Source: CAADGV01 sp040290295 (lineage in GTDB: Bacteria > Bacteroidota > Ignavibacteria > UBA10030 > UBA6906). From it: 64,000 nt of DNA. Shown here piece after piece: positions 49,945 to 58,290 of this stretch (the stretch's first letter is position 1; every line of letters starts with the position of its first letter). A model generated the notes under the pieces. It had not been told where the DNA came from. It made no database searches and saw only the letters and a program-made list of their open reading frames with translations. The stretch is taken from assembly GCA_040290295.1 (NCBI GenBank), contig PSMW01000002.1, positions 1 to 64,000 of the forward strand, in the 5' to 3' direction. The translations under genes were made by a program, and so were the position numbers.

Positions 49945-50681
49945 TCTTCCGGTTCGCTCAAATACGATTGCACGAAAGGATGTTCGGAGTGTTGCATGTT
50001 TTCCGGTGTATCGTGATAGACGATTGCGCCATGGTACAGCACCAACACATCGTCGGCGATGCTGAAGACATCGTTGATGATATGCGTGACGATGACGGCG
50101 CCTAATTCTTTTTCGTTCTTGAGTCGTTTGATGAACGCGAGAATCTTATTCGCACTCACGGGGTCAAGCCCGGCGGTCGGCTCGTCGAACAACACCATGT
50201 CCGGCTCGAAGATCAGAGCTCGTCCGATGGCAACACGCTTGCGCATGCCTCCCGAAAGACTATCGGGAAGATGATGCGCATGCGCTTCCAATCCCGCAAA
50301 GTGCAGTTGTTCATTGACGCGTCGTGCTATTTCCTCCTCGGGCAGCCGGAGATTTTCGCGCAGGAAGAACGCCATGTTTTCGCTCACGGTCATCGAGTCG
50401 AAGAGCGCGTTCCCCTGAAACACAATCCCCATTTTCTTTCTGATAGGAAAAAGCTCCTCCTCGCTCAAGCTGCTGATATCGACACCATCGACCAGCACCC
50501 GACCGAACGTCGGCTGAATGAGTCCAAGCATCACCTTGATGATCGTGCTCTTGCCTGAGCCCGAAGGACCGAGAATCGCCGTCATGCGTTTGTCGGGAAT
50601 CTGCATCGAAATGCCCTTGAGCACCTCGTGCCCGGAGTAGTACAAATGCACGTCTTGGAATTCGATCATGGCGCTGTGCAT
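49938..50681 (-). CDS. mlaF: MlaF-type ABC transporter ATP-binding protein
   Basis: 247-residue ATPase of the Mla lipid transport complex: Walker A GPSGSGKST (about 38-46), Q-loop GIVFQGNALFDSMTVSENMAF, signature LSGGMRKRVAIGRAL and Walker B MVLFDEPTAGLDP. The LFDSMTVxEN and SGGMRKR motifs are characteristic of MlaF/Mkl rather than of drug exporters. It lies between mlaE (67 bp upstream) and mlaD (overlap), the classical order. It energises lipid movement between inner and outer membranes; direction is not determinable here. Confidence 0.94.
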   Translation of the reverse strand: MHSAMIEFQDVHLYYSGHEVLKGISMQIPDKRMTAILGPSGSGKSTIIKVMLGLIQPTFGRVLVDGVDISSLSEEELFPIRKKMGIVFQGNALFDSMTVSENMAFFLRENLRLPEEEIARRVNEQLHFAGLEAHAHHLPDSLSGGMRKRVAIGRALIFEPDMVLFDEPTAGLDPVSANKILAFIKRLKNEKELGAVIVTHIINDVFSIADDVLVLYHGAIVYHDTPENMQHSEHPFVQSYLSEPEEW

Positions 50682-50748
50682 CTAAAGGTGTGTGGAAGCG
50701 CTCCCCGAGTCCAGACTCGCCTCTGAGGGAAGGAATCACCGGGCGGTA

Positions 50749-51558
50749 TCACAGATGCAGATTCTCCAAGACCAGCTTCGAGATATAGAAGTTCGCCACC
50801 AACACCAGCTCCGACGACACGACGATGCCTTTGATCGTCGAGCGACCGACACCAGCAGTTCCGCCAACGGCGGCAAAGCCGTTGAAGCAACTCACCAAGG
50901 TGATGATCACCGCGAACACAAACGGCTTGACAGCGCCGACAACGAAATCTTTCACCACCAACAAATTCAACGCGGAGTTCCAATAGAAGCCGGAATCGAT
51001 GTGGTGGTATGCTTGCGCGACAAGACCGCCGCCGACCAACCCGACGAAGTCGCTTACAGCGGTGAGCGGGAAGAACATCACGAACGCCGCCACCAGTCGC
51101 GGCATGACAAGCCGCGCAATGGGATCGGTACCGAAGGCACGCAGTGCATCGATCTGTTCCGAGATCTGCATGGCGCCGAGTTCGGCTCCGTTCCGTGCCC
51201 CGACACGCGCCGCCAGCATCAAGCCGGTCACGATCGGACCCATTTCGCGAATCACCGAGAGAGCAGTTGTCCGTCCCGTCAGTAACTTTGCGCCGAAACC
51301 TTCCAGTTGATTGCCTACCTCGACGGTCAACAAACACCCGATCGCAAGAGAGCTGACGAAGATGATCGGGATCGATTCGGTGCCGCAGATGGACATTTGC
51401 TGGAGAATCTCTTTCCAATACCGGCGAGCGCTCCGCACACTCTTGAACGTACGAACCGAAAACCAAAAGAACTCCTGCATCGTGTGCACGACGTTCTTGA
51501 GCCGATCGTTGAGATGCTCAGCGTAGTCGCCTACGAAATGCCACAGCCGCATGGCCAT
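50749..51558 (-). CDS. mlaE: MlaE-type ABC transporter permease
   Basis: 269 residues with the MlaE/YrbE signature: IPIIFVSSLAIGCLLTVEVGNQL, REMGPIVTGLMLAARVGARNGAELGAMQISEQIDALRAFGTDP, and a C-terminal helix pair (VISCFNGF-like ITLVSCFNGFAAVGGTAGVGRST). Five or six membrane segments are visible. This is the inner-membrane subunit that receives lipid from MlaD. The ATG at 51558 is used without a clear ribosome binding site. It starts the mlaEFD set; no MlaA, MlaB or MlaC gene is nearby, as is common outside proteobacteria. Confidence 0.94.
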   Translation of the reverse strand: MAMRLWHFVGDYAEHLNDRLKNVVHTMQEFFWFSVRTFKSVRSARRYWKEILQQMSICGTESIPIIFVSSLAIGCLLTVEVGNQLEGFGAKLLTGRTTALSVIREMGPIVTGLMLAARVGARNGAELGAMQISEQIDALRAFGTDPIARLVMPRLVAAFVMFFPLTAVSDFVGLVGGGLVAQAYHHIDSGFYWNSALNLLVVKDFVVGAVKPFVFAVIITLVSCFNGFAAVGGTAGVGRSTIKGIVVSSELVLVANFYISKLVLENLHL

Positions 51559-51658
51559 GCCTGTACCTCACGAATGAACAACGGGAGTGCTAACATACGC
51601 AAAAAGGAAGTTCGGAAGAAGAGTGCAGAAATGAAAAATCGTTTAGCTTCGAAGCGCA

Positions 51659-52186
51659 CTATCCGTCTTTCGTGTTGCCACGTTTGTTGCGGGCTTGGAC
51701 GATAATTCCGATTGCCGCAAGCACGATCGTCACGATGAGGAGAGAATGCGACTCGAGATGCAATGCGCCTGCGCTAAGGAAACCGCCGGTAAGCGATGAG
51801 AGGACGATGAGTGCCCACTCCACCAAAAACGACAAGATCATCCAGCCCAGCAGCGCGCCGACGAGTACCGGAACCCACCACGGGAGGGCGATGCTTCTCA
51901 TGAATTGTTCACTGGCACTGAACGCAAAGAAACCTCCCGCCACAAGTCCGACGACCCGAAGCGCCACCTTTTGGAAAAAGTATCCGGCGGCTGCAGCGAG
52001 CAAGCCTGCACCCAATGCGACATAGAAGATCATCGACTCCCTATGATGAACGAACCTCGGCGCAAGATCCATCACCAGCAGGAACACCACGCCGCCGACG
52101 AAGAGCCAAAAAACTTTCCTTCCGATGAACAACAGGATGATGCCTGCAATGAGCGGAACGAGCATCGTAAGAGAAAAATCGGGCAT
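51659..52186 (-). CDS. Hypothetical membrane protein (six to seven helices)
   Basis: 175 residues, almost entirely hydrophobic, with Gly-rich helices: LIAGIILLFIGRKVFWLFVGGVVFLLVMDL, YVALGAGLLAAAAGYF, VGLVAGGFFAF, VPVLVGALLGWMILSFLVEWALIVLSSLTGGF, LIVTIVLAAIGIIVQ. The pattern is like small DUF4203/TMEM198-type proteins of unknown function. There is no catalytic motif. The C-terminus is short and basic (RNKRGNTKDG). It lies 100 bp before mlaE and after the M48 protease gene, all on the same strand. Function is not assigned. Confidence 0.75.
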   Translation of the reverse strand: MPDFSLTMLVPLIAGIILLFIGRKVFWLFVGGVVFLLVMDLAPRFVHHRESMIFYVALGAGLLAAAAGYFFQKVALRVVGLVAGGFFAFSASEQFMRSIALPWWVPVLVGALLGWMILSFLVEWALIVLSSLTGGFLSAGALHLESHSLLIVTIVLAAIGIIVQARNKRGNTKDG

Positions 52187-52324
52187 GTATTCGGTACGAT
52201 GAGATGTGGAACGAGCGTTAGGAGTTGTCGGGGGTTGCAGGATGCCGCGTCGAGCAATCTCTCACGACCGATGGATACGCGGCATCCGATAATCTTGTTG
52301 AGCGCGGGATGCGCCGCACATGCT

Positions 52325-53152
52325 TTACTGCACCGGCTTGTAATACTTGAGCGCTTCAGGTAAGTGCTTCTTGATGTCGGCGATGCGCGTTTCGTCTGAT
52401 GGGTGTGTGCTCAAAAATTCGGGCGGAGCTTTTCCGCCTTTCTTCGAGGCCATACGTTCCCAGAAGCTGACTGCTTCGCGAGGGTCGTATCCTGCCATAG
52501 CCATGAAGATAAGCCCCATGTGGTCGGCTTCGCTTTCATGCGATCGGCTGAAGGGCAGCAACACACCCACCTCAGCCCCAACGCCGAACGCCGCGAGCCA
52601 GAGATTGCGTGTCTGCTCCGGTTTGTCCTTGAGTGCCACTGCCAGCGCCAAGGTGCCGACCTCGGCGAGAAGTCCCTGACTGACACGTTCGTTTCCATGT
52701 TCAGCAACGGCGTGAGCAACTTCGTGCCCCATAACGACGGCAACGCCTGTTTCGTTTTGCGTGATGGGAAGGATGCCCGTGTAGAACACCACTTTGCCAC
52801 CGGGCATACACCAGGCATTCACCTGATCGCTCTCGACAAGATTAAATTCCCATTGGTAGCCCTGAAGGCGATCCGCCCATCCTTTTTCGCGCGCATACTG
52901 TTCGACCGCTTTCTGAATCCGCTGGCCTACCCGCTTGATCATCGCCGTGGCTTCTTGATCGGTGCTCATTTTGTTTTCCTTCAAGAACTGCCCGTACTGT
53001 TGGTAGCTCATACTGAGCATCTCCGAAGAGGGGATAAGCGTAAGCTGTTTCCTCCCTGTCACCGGATTCGTGCTGCACATAGCGAAGAGCAACGCAGCGG
53101 CAAGCCCCGCCACAACCGCGCTCCAACGTTGCAAACGACTGGTACGGTACAT
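52325..53152 (-). CDS. M48 family metalloprotease lipoprotein (LoiP/YggG-like)
   Basis: 275-residue lipoprotein protease: signal peptide with lipobox LFAMC, then CSTNPVTGRKQLTLIPSSEMLSMS, the N-terminal motif of this family. The zinc site is HEVAHAVAEHG with a downstream Glu ligand in HESEADHMGL, and a C-terminal FLSTHPSDETRIADIKKHLPEA segment. It acts in the periplasm, probably on the inner face of the outer membrane, in envelope quality control. GGAGG precedes the ATG at 53152; the upstream extension is not needed. Length matches LoiP-like proteins. Confidence 0.94.
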   Translation of the reverse strand: MYRTSRLQRWSAVVAGLAAALLFAMCSTNPVTGRKQLTLIPSSEMLSMSYQQYGQFLKENKMSTDQEATAMIKRVGQRIQKAVEQYAREKGWADRLQGYQWEFNLVESDQVNAWCMPGGKVVFYTGILPITQNETGVAVVMGHEVAHAVAEHGNERVSQGLLAEVGTLALAVALKDKPEQTRNLWLAAFGVGAEVGVLLPFSRSHESEADHMGLIFMAMAGYDPREAVSFWERMASKKGGKAPPEFLSTHPSDETRIADIKKHLPEALKYYKPVQ

Positions 53153-53311
53153 ACGATTTCCTCCTTCAGTGTGAAACAACCAACTGAGCATAGTGCGATG
53201 TCGGAACGGACGCTCGGACACGTCCTACGCATTCTCCGACAGCAAATTCTCTAAAAGAAAAATGTTTTGCAATGCATCCGCCGGGCCAGAGACACTCGCG
53301 TCGATATCCGC

Positions 53312-55333
53312 TTAGGATGCTGCGTGTCGATCAGGCGGGGTCACCGCTTCCAGCAGAAGCTCTGCGATGTCTTTAACCTGAACGGTTTCAGCAGCATCCT
53401 TCGCCTTGACACCATCGGTGAGCATCGTCATGCAGAACGGACAACCGGTAGCGACGGCATTCGCTCCTGTCGCAAGCGCTTCCTCGGTCCGTTCGATGTT
53501 CACACGCTTGCCTTCGTGTTCCTCCATCCACATCCGCCCCCCACCTGCACCACAACAGAAGCTGCGATCGCGCGAGCGCTTCATTTCCACGCGTTCGCCT
53601 GCCACCGTATCCACGATCGTACGCGGGGCATCGTACTCGTCGTTGTACCTGCCCAGATAGCACGGATCATGGAACGTCACTCTCTCTTGCACTGCCTGAT
53701 GCACCTTCAGTTTCCCCTGCTCGATGAGGGACTGCAAGAATGTGGTGTGATGCACCACCTCGTAGTCGCCTCCAAACTGCTTGTATTCCTTGCCGAGCGA
53801 TTGGAGGCAGTGCGGACAGGTGGTAACGATCTTCTTGACGTTGTACTTGTTCAGCGTTGCGACATTTTCTTGTATCAGCATTTGCGCGAGATATTCGTTG
53901 CCCATGCGCCGTGCGGCATCGCCGTTGCACTTCTCTTCGGTACCGAGGATGGCAAACTTGACGCCCGCCAACTTCATCAGCCGTGCGAAGCTCTGTGTCA
54001 CCTTTTTGTAGCGAGCATCATACGCGCCGGCACAGCCCACCCAGAAGAGAACCTCGGCATCGGGCGCGTTCGCCATCGTGGGAATGTCCAGACCCTCCGC
54101 CCAGTCTGCGCGTATGGAGTGGCTGAATGCCCAAGGCGTGTAATTGCGTTCAAGATTGTTGAACGTCGTCGTCAACTCTTGTGGGAAGCGCGACTCGTTC
54201 AATACCAACCCTCGCCTGAGGTCCACGATGGTGTCAACGTGCTCGATCGTCACCGGGCACTCTTGCACACACGCCATGCAGGTTGTGCAGGCAAAGAGTT
54301 CTTGCTCGGTGATGAAGTTATCCAAGAGCTGGTGGGCAAGGATCTTGTCCCGCTCGCCGTCGGCAGTTTCTCCCTGCTTCCCTACCAGCAGCACCGGCGC
54401 TTTCTCCAATGTCCGCGCTCGCACATCGACGATGATCTTTTTCGGATTGAGTAGCTTGCCGGTTGTGTTCGCCGGGCACACGGACGTACAGCGTCCGCAC
54501 TCGGTGCAGGTGTAACCGTTCAGCAGTTGCTTCCACGTCAAGTCCTCGATATCGGTTGCACCGTACTTCGTCAACGTCTCATCGGCAAGATTGATCGGCT
54601 TGAGCGCACCTTTCGGTTCGATCCCGACGTTGGAAAAGTACACATTGAACGTGGAGGCAATCACGTGCAGATGCTTGGAGTAGGGGAGATAATTGAGGAA
54701 GCCCAACACAGCAAGCATGTGTCCCCAGAAAAACACGTAGTACCAGAGATGCGCTGCCTCCGGCGCCAACGAACCCGCAAGCCACGTCGAAAGGAACCGC
54801 GCTTGGTAAGGAATGTCGGGATGGAGATGGACGCGTGCGGCATTCTGCCCGAACATTGTGACCATCACGGTCAGAATCAAGGTGAGAACAAGAATGGCAT
54901 CCCACTTCGAGTGTCCCGAGACCTGCAACCGCTTGGGCGGAGCGAACACTCTTCGATACAACGAGACAACGACCGAACAGACAACGAGTCCACCGAAGAG
55001 GTCTTGCAACCACGTCAGCGGCGGATAGAGTGGACCGAGAAACGCAAGAGAGGCACCGGGCACCAACCCTTCCAGAATGGATTCGATCACCGCTGAGAGG
55101 AGAACAAGAAAGCCCCAAAAGATCAGGACGTGCAGAATTCCGGCAAACGGTTCGCGCATCAATTTGGATTGGCCGATCGCAATGGTGAGCACGTTTTTCA
55201 ACCGCTTGCCCACGTGCCCGAAGCGATCATCGGGCTTCCCCAATCGAAGATACGAGATCAGCCGGTACACGTTCGATGCGAAGAAGCCGAGGGCGGCAAG
55301 AAGGACGACAGCGAAAACAACAACGTTGAGCAT
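53312..55333 (-). CDS. Membrane-bound heme b / Fe-S oxidoreductase (HdrD-like, ETF:quinone oxidoreductase type)
   Basis: 673 residues. The N-terminal third has about five membrane helices with His residues, of NarI/HdrE cytochrome b type (MREPFAGILHVLIFWGFLVLL, WYYVFFWGHMLAVLGF). Two 4Fe-4S motifs follow: CTECGRCTSVCP and CTTCMACVQECP. Two CCG-like modules come next (WVGCAGAYDARY..TCPHC; DPCYLGRYN..CCGAGGGRMW..GCPFC). Such fusions occur beside beta-oxidation and ETF genes in anaerobes and pass electrons from ETF or thiols to the quinone pool. No ETF gene is in the window, so the donor is unknown. Confidence 0.85.
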   Translation of the reverse strand: MLNVVVFAVVLLAALGFFASNVYRLISYLRLGKPDDRFGHVGKRLKNVLTIAIGQSKLMREPFAGILHVLIFWGFLVLLSAVIESILEGLVPGASLAFLGPLYPPLTWLQDLFGGLVVCSVVVSLYRRVFAPPKRLQVSGHSKWDAILVLTLILTVMVTMFGQNAARVHLHPDIPYQARFLSTWLAGSLAPEAAHLWYYVFFWGHMLAVLGFLNYLPYSKHLHVIASTFNVYFSNVGIEPKGALKPINLADETLTKYGATDIEDLTWKQLLNGYTCTECGRCTSVCPANTTGKLLNPKKIIVDVRARTLEKAPVLLVGKQGETADGERDKILAHQLLDNFITEQELFACTTCMACVQECPVTIEHVDTIVDLRRGLVLNESRFPQELTTTFNNLERNYTPWAFSHSIRADWAEGLDIPTMANAPDAEVLFWVGCAGAYDARYKKVTQSFARLMKLAGVKFAILGTEEKCNGDAARRMGNEYLAQMLIQENVATLNKYNVKKIVTTCPHCLQSLGKEYKQFGGDYEVVHHTTFLQSLIEQGKLKVHQAVQERVTFHDPCYLGRYNDEYDAPRTIVDTVAGERVEMKRSRDRSFCCGAGGGRMWMEEHEGKRVNIERTEEALATGANAVATGCPFCMTMLTDGVKAKDAAETVQVKDIAELLLEAVTPPDRHAAS

Positions 55334-55419
55334 AGAGCTTTCCTTCTGTAGATGAAGTTGGACCGATTGAGCACGACGCAGGGCTTGATGTTCCGTAGAG
55401 GTACGAGTGAGGAACGTCG

Positions 55420-56367
55420 CTACGGCACAATCATCTCCCCTTCCAGCGTCGTGACGGCTCTCCCTCCGACCATCACCTGGTGAACGACTTTGCTTCTCAG
55501 CGTCATTTGGATAATGACGCGTCCTTTTCGGCCGATGACGTCTCCCTGCTCGCCAATGATCGTAATGGTATCGCCTGTACTCTTATCGTCCAATAATCCT
55601 TGTTCGTACAAGTACACGCCAAGCGGGCCGTTCGCCGAACCGGTCACGGGGTCTTCGTTAATCCCAATGGTCGGAGCAAAGAAGCGCGAGTGCACACTGG
55701 ATTTCCGCTCGATCGTCTCTGTGGTGAAAACACACACGCCGAGCAGCTTTCGATTCGTCAGAAGCTGGGCAAGGGCAAAGAAGTTGGGTTTGATGGCGAA
55801 GATGGTGTGCAGGCGGCGAACAGGAACGAAGAGATAGCTCGTCATCACGATGGGCAAGCGAGGGTCGAACTCTTCGAGCCGAATGTTGAGGATACGCATG
55901 AGATCCAATTTGTATTGCCCTGCGCGAACGAATTCGGGATTGGGCAATCCGAAAAACACTTCAGCATGAGAAACCATTTTTATCACGCGCACCGGCAGGA
56001 TTCCCGAGAGTGTCTCTACTTGAAACGCGTAGGTGCCCGGTTCCGCCATATCATACAATCCCTCTTCCGCCATAGCATGGAAGCTGGCGATGGTTGCATG
56101 ACCACACAGCGGCACTTCGGCTTCGCTGGAGAACCAGCGGATACGGAGGTCAGCGCCCGGCTTGGAGGCGGGAAGAATGAACGCCGTTTCGGGAACCGCC
56201 ATCTCGCGGGCGATGGATTGCATCTGCTGATCGGTAAGACCTTGTGCATGCAGCACCACCCCGGCGGGATTACCCATCAGCGGAGTGTCGGTAAACGCAT
56301 CGACCTGCTTGATGGTGATGCGCCGGAAGTCTCTCACGTTCGGAACTGCTGTGGGGAGTTTTGCCAT
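55420..56367 (-). CDS. PhzF family isomerase/epimerase
   Basis: 315 residues of the PhzF/DapF fold: QVDAFTDTPLMGNPAGVVLHAQGL, MAVPETAFILPASKPGADLRIRWFSSEAEVPLCGHATIASFHAM and GINEDPVTGSANGPLGVYL. The catalytic Glu of PhzF lies in the VPETAF segment. PhzF enzymes isomerise small acids, in Pseudomonas during phenazine synthesis; most bacterial members have unknown substrates and no phenazine genes. None are seen here. It lies between the beta-propeller gene (22 bp) and the oxidoreductase gene. Its length, slightly above the usual 260-300, is due to an N-terminal extension (MAKLPTAVPNVRDFRR). Confidence 0.87.
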   Translation of the reverse strand: MAKLPTAVPNVRDFRRITIKQVDAFTDTPLMGNPAGVVLHAQGLTDQQMQSIAREMAVPETAFILPASKPGADLRIRWFSSEAEVPLCGHATIASFHAMAEEGLYDMAEPGTYAFQVETLSGILPVRVIKMVSHAEVFFGLPNPEFVRAGQYKLDLMRILNIRLEEFDPRLPIVMTSYLFVPVRRLHTIFAIKPNFFALAQLLTNRKLLGVCVFTTETIERKSSVHSRFFAPTIGINEDPVTGSANGPLGVYLYEQGLLDDKSTGDTITIIGEQGDVIGRKGRVIIQMTLRSKVVHQVMVGGRAVTTLEGEMIVP

Positions 56368-56388
56368 AGGGGGCGCGCCCGGTTCGAT

Positions 56389-57282
56389 TCAGTGCAATTG
56401 ACGTAATGCTACGGCCGTAAGTGTTGTTCGTTCTCGAACATACAGAAGCATATCATGACACACAAAAAACGCTTCCGGCGCAGCCGCCCAACACCGAGCG
56501 TTGATGACGTCGCGAAACACTTCCTCACCGCTCCGGCTTGCGACAACAAGAAGAACATTCTTCATGCACACCCTTTCGTCTGTGGGTGCGGAAAGGCGCT
56601 CGTAATATCCGTACACAATGCAATCCTCTCGCTCGACGACTTCGAGGGGCAATACGACCTCCTCGGTCGAGCAATGACGACCAAAGAGCACAGCCGCAGG
56701 TTCGTCCGTTGTGAGATTGTACAGCGGCGTCGGCAATTCTGTATCGTGGAGAAGGTCGTCCCACATCACCTCATCGACATCCACCTCCGCCGACTCGACG
56801 GGTGTGCCTGTCCGATAATCTAGGCGTACGTGTTGTGCACTGAACGCTTGTGCCCGAACAACATGCAGCGATGTGGACCCTAAGCGTTCGAAGGTGACCT
56901 CCTCGTTTCTCCACAACTCTTTACCCGTCAACACATCGACGGCAATGACGGCGCGATGTTCAGGCAGGTCGGGTGTCGCGAATTTATGAAGGAGGAGAAT
57001 ATCGTTGTGCACAGCCTCGATGCCCAACCACCACGGCTCGCCGAAGCGGGCACCTTCCCACAACACTTCGCCGGTGCGCACGTTCACGCAAAAGAAACTT
57101 GCCGACTTCTTTTGTACGTCACGTGCCTCGCCGATCAGTTTCCCCGAGGCTGTCGGCACCAGCCGCCACACAACGCCCGCAGGTGCGTATCGCCACGTCG
57201 GTGAAAGCGTGTTCTTTGTTGACCCAAACACAAACGTATTGAAGGTAATGCAAGAAATGCACGTATCAAGATAACACTCCAC
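56389..57282 (-). CDS. Beta-propeller-like hypothetical protein (DUF4905-like)
   Basis: 297 residues, rich in repeated beta strands: FCVNVRTGEVLWEGARFGEPWWLGIEAVHNDILLLHKF, AVIAVDVLTGKELWRNEEV, PLEVVEREDCIVYGYYERL, LLVVASRSGEEVF. The DxxTGKELWR repeat is PQQ-propeller-like. It resembles a Bacteroidota/Chlorobiota family of unknown function that I associate with DUF4905, though I am unsure. No signal peptide is visible. The GTG start at 57282 lacks a ribosome binding site and the true start is uncertain. It is upstream of phzF by 21 bp. Confidence 0.65.
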   Translation of the reverse strand: MECYLDTCISCITFNTFVFGSTKNTLSPTWRYAPAGVVWRLVPTASGKLIGEARDVQKKSASFFCVNVRTGEVLWEGARFGEPWWLGIEAVHNDILLLHKFATPDLPEHRAVIAVDVLTGKELWRNEEVTFERLGSTSLHVVRAQAFSAQHVRLDYRTGTPVESAEVDVDEVMWDDLLHDTELPTPLYNLTTDEPAAVLFGRHCSTEEVVLPLEVVEREDCIVYGYYERLSAPTDERVCMKNVLLVVASRSGEEVFRDVINARCWAAAPEAFFVCHDMLLYVRERTTLTAVALRQLH

Positions 57283-57348
57283 GGGAGGAACTTCAAGCTA
57301 TCCGAAGCGAACCACACTCCGTGAGAGCTTGGCTATGCGCGCTTCGGG

Positions 57349-57978
57349 TCATCGCCGCTCGCGTCCAAAATATTCCAACAACACTTGCCGCATCTTTTTC
57401 AACGCTTGTGCGCGATGGCTGATGGTATTCTTCAGCTCCATCGGCATCTCGGCGAAGGAGAGATCGTACCCCTGAGGCAGAAAAATCGGATCGTACCCGA
57501 AACCGCCTTCACCGCGCGGCTGTTCGAGAATCCTGCCGTGGCACACGCCTTCCACCACGTGTTCAACGCCGTCGGCGGCAACGAATGCCAGAACACATCG
57601 AAACCGCGCTGTGCGCCGTTCGGGCGGAATGCCGCTCAATTCCTGCAGCAGTGTGGTGACGTTCTCGGTGTAGCTTGCATTCGGACCGGCAAAACGGGAC
57701 GAATGCACGCCGGGTTTGCCGCCGAGCGCGTCGACTTCCAATCCCGTATCGTCGGCAAGAGCGGCAAGGGCGGTTTGGCGAAAAACCTCCCGCGCCTTCT
57801 TCCGCGCGTTGCCTTCGAGTGTTTCCTGATCCTCCTCGATCGCACCAACACCAGGGAAGGCATCGAGCGCCAGCACGTCGATGCCCGCGTCGCGAAGCAT
57901 TGCCTGCAGTTCTTCCGCCTTGTGTTTGTTATGCGTTGCAAGGACGAGTCGATTCGTATGCAGTGTCGGACCACTCAT
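57349..57978 (-). CDS. rdgB: XTP/dITP pyrophosphatase (RdgB/HAM1)
   Basis: 209-residue nucleotide-pool cleaner that hydrolyses dITP, XTP and dUTP-like non-canonical nucleotides to monophosphates. Family motifs are all present: LATHNKHKAEEL, ALADDTGLEVDALGGKPGVHSSRFAG, GRILEQPRGEGGFGYDPIFLP, SFAEMPMELKNTISHRAQAL. Length is normal. It lies among co-directional housekeeping genes, 36 bp after the SemiSWEET gene. The ATG at 57978 has no strong ribosome binding site. Confidence 0.95.
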   Translation of the reverse strand: MSGPTLHTNRLVLATHNKHKAEELQAMLRDAGIDVLALDAFPGVGAIEEDQETLEGNARKKAREVFRQTALAALADDTGLEVDALGGKPGVHSSRFAGPNASYTENVTTLLQELSGIPPERRTARFRCVLAFVAADGVEHVVEGVCHGRILEQPRGEGGFGYDPIFLPQGYDLSFAEMPMELKNTISHRAQALKKMRQVLLEYFGRERR

Positions 57979-58014
57979 GGGGAGTGAATCGCTTTCGGTT
58001 TCTCCATAGATCGT

Positions 58015-58287
58015 TCACCGGACAGGCGCATGATCGTTGCGGGAATGCCGTGGGAAAAGTTTGTAGAAGAGATTCACCAATGCACCGATCGTGGTGAGTA
58101 CGTTGACGATGGAGAAAACCGGATCGCCTTGCAGCATCGCATACATCATCAACGAAAAACTCCCGAGCGCAGCCAGCAAAAGAAACATCATGTTCACATC
58201 GCAGCGACCCGCTTTGATGGTTTCCAGCGATTGAGGAATCCACGCCAACGCAAAGGCTACCACACCGACGAGTCCGATCCAATGCAT
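58015..58287 (-). CDS. SemiSWEET / PQ-loop family membrane protein
   Basis: 90 residues with three helices: residues 3-20, 32-54 and 60-78. The PQ motif lies in WIPQSLETIKAG (Pro18, Gln19). Three-helix PQ-loop proteins form dimers that move sugars (SemiSWEET) or other small solutes by alternating access. Typical length is 85-95 residues. It lies 3 bp after the amidohydrolase gene, so it is likely co-transcribed. The true substrate is unknown. Confidence 0.85.
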   Translation of the reverse strand: MHWIGLVGVVAFALAWIPQSLETIKAGRCDVNMMFLLLAALGSFSLMMYAMLQGDPVFSIVNVLTTIGALVNLFYKLFPRHSRNDHAPVR

Positions 58288-58290
58288 GCG

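Noticed and set aside
55420..56367. Phenazine biosynthesis because of the PhzF homologue
   Set aside because: No other phz genes are present and most PhzF-family proteins have unrelated roles.
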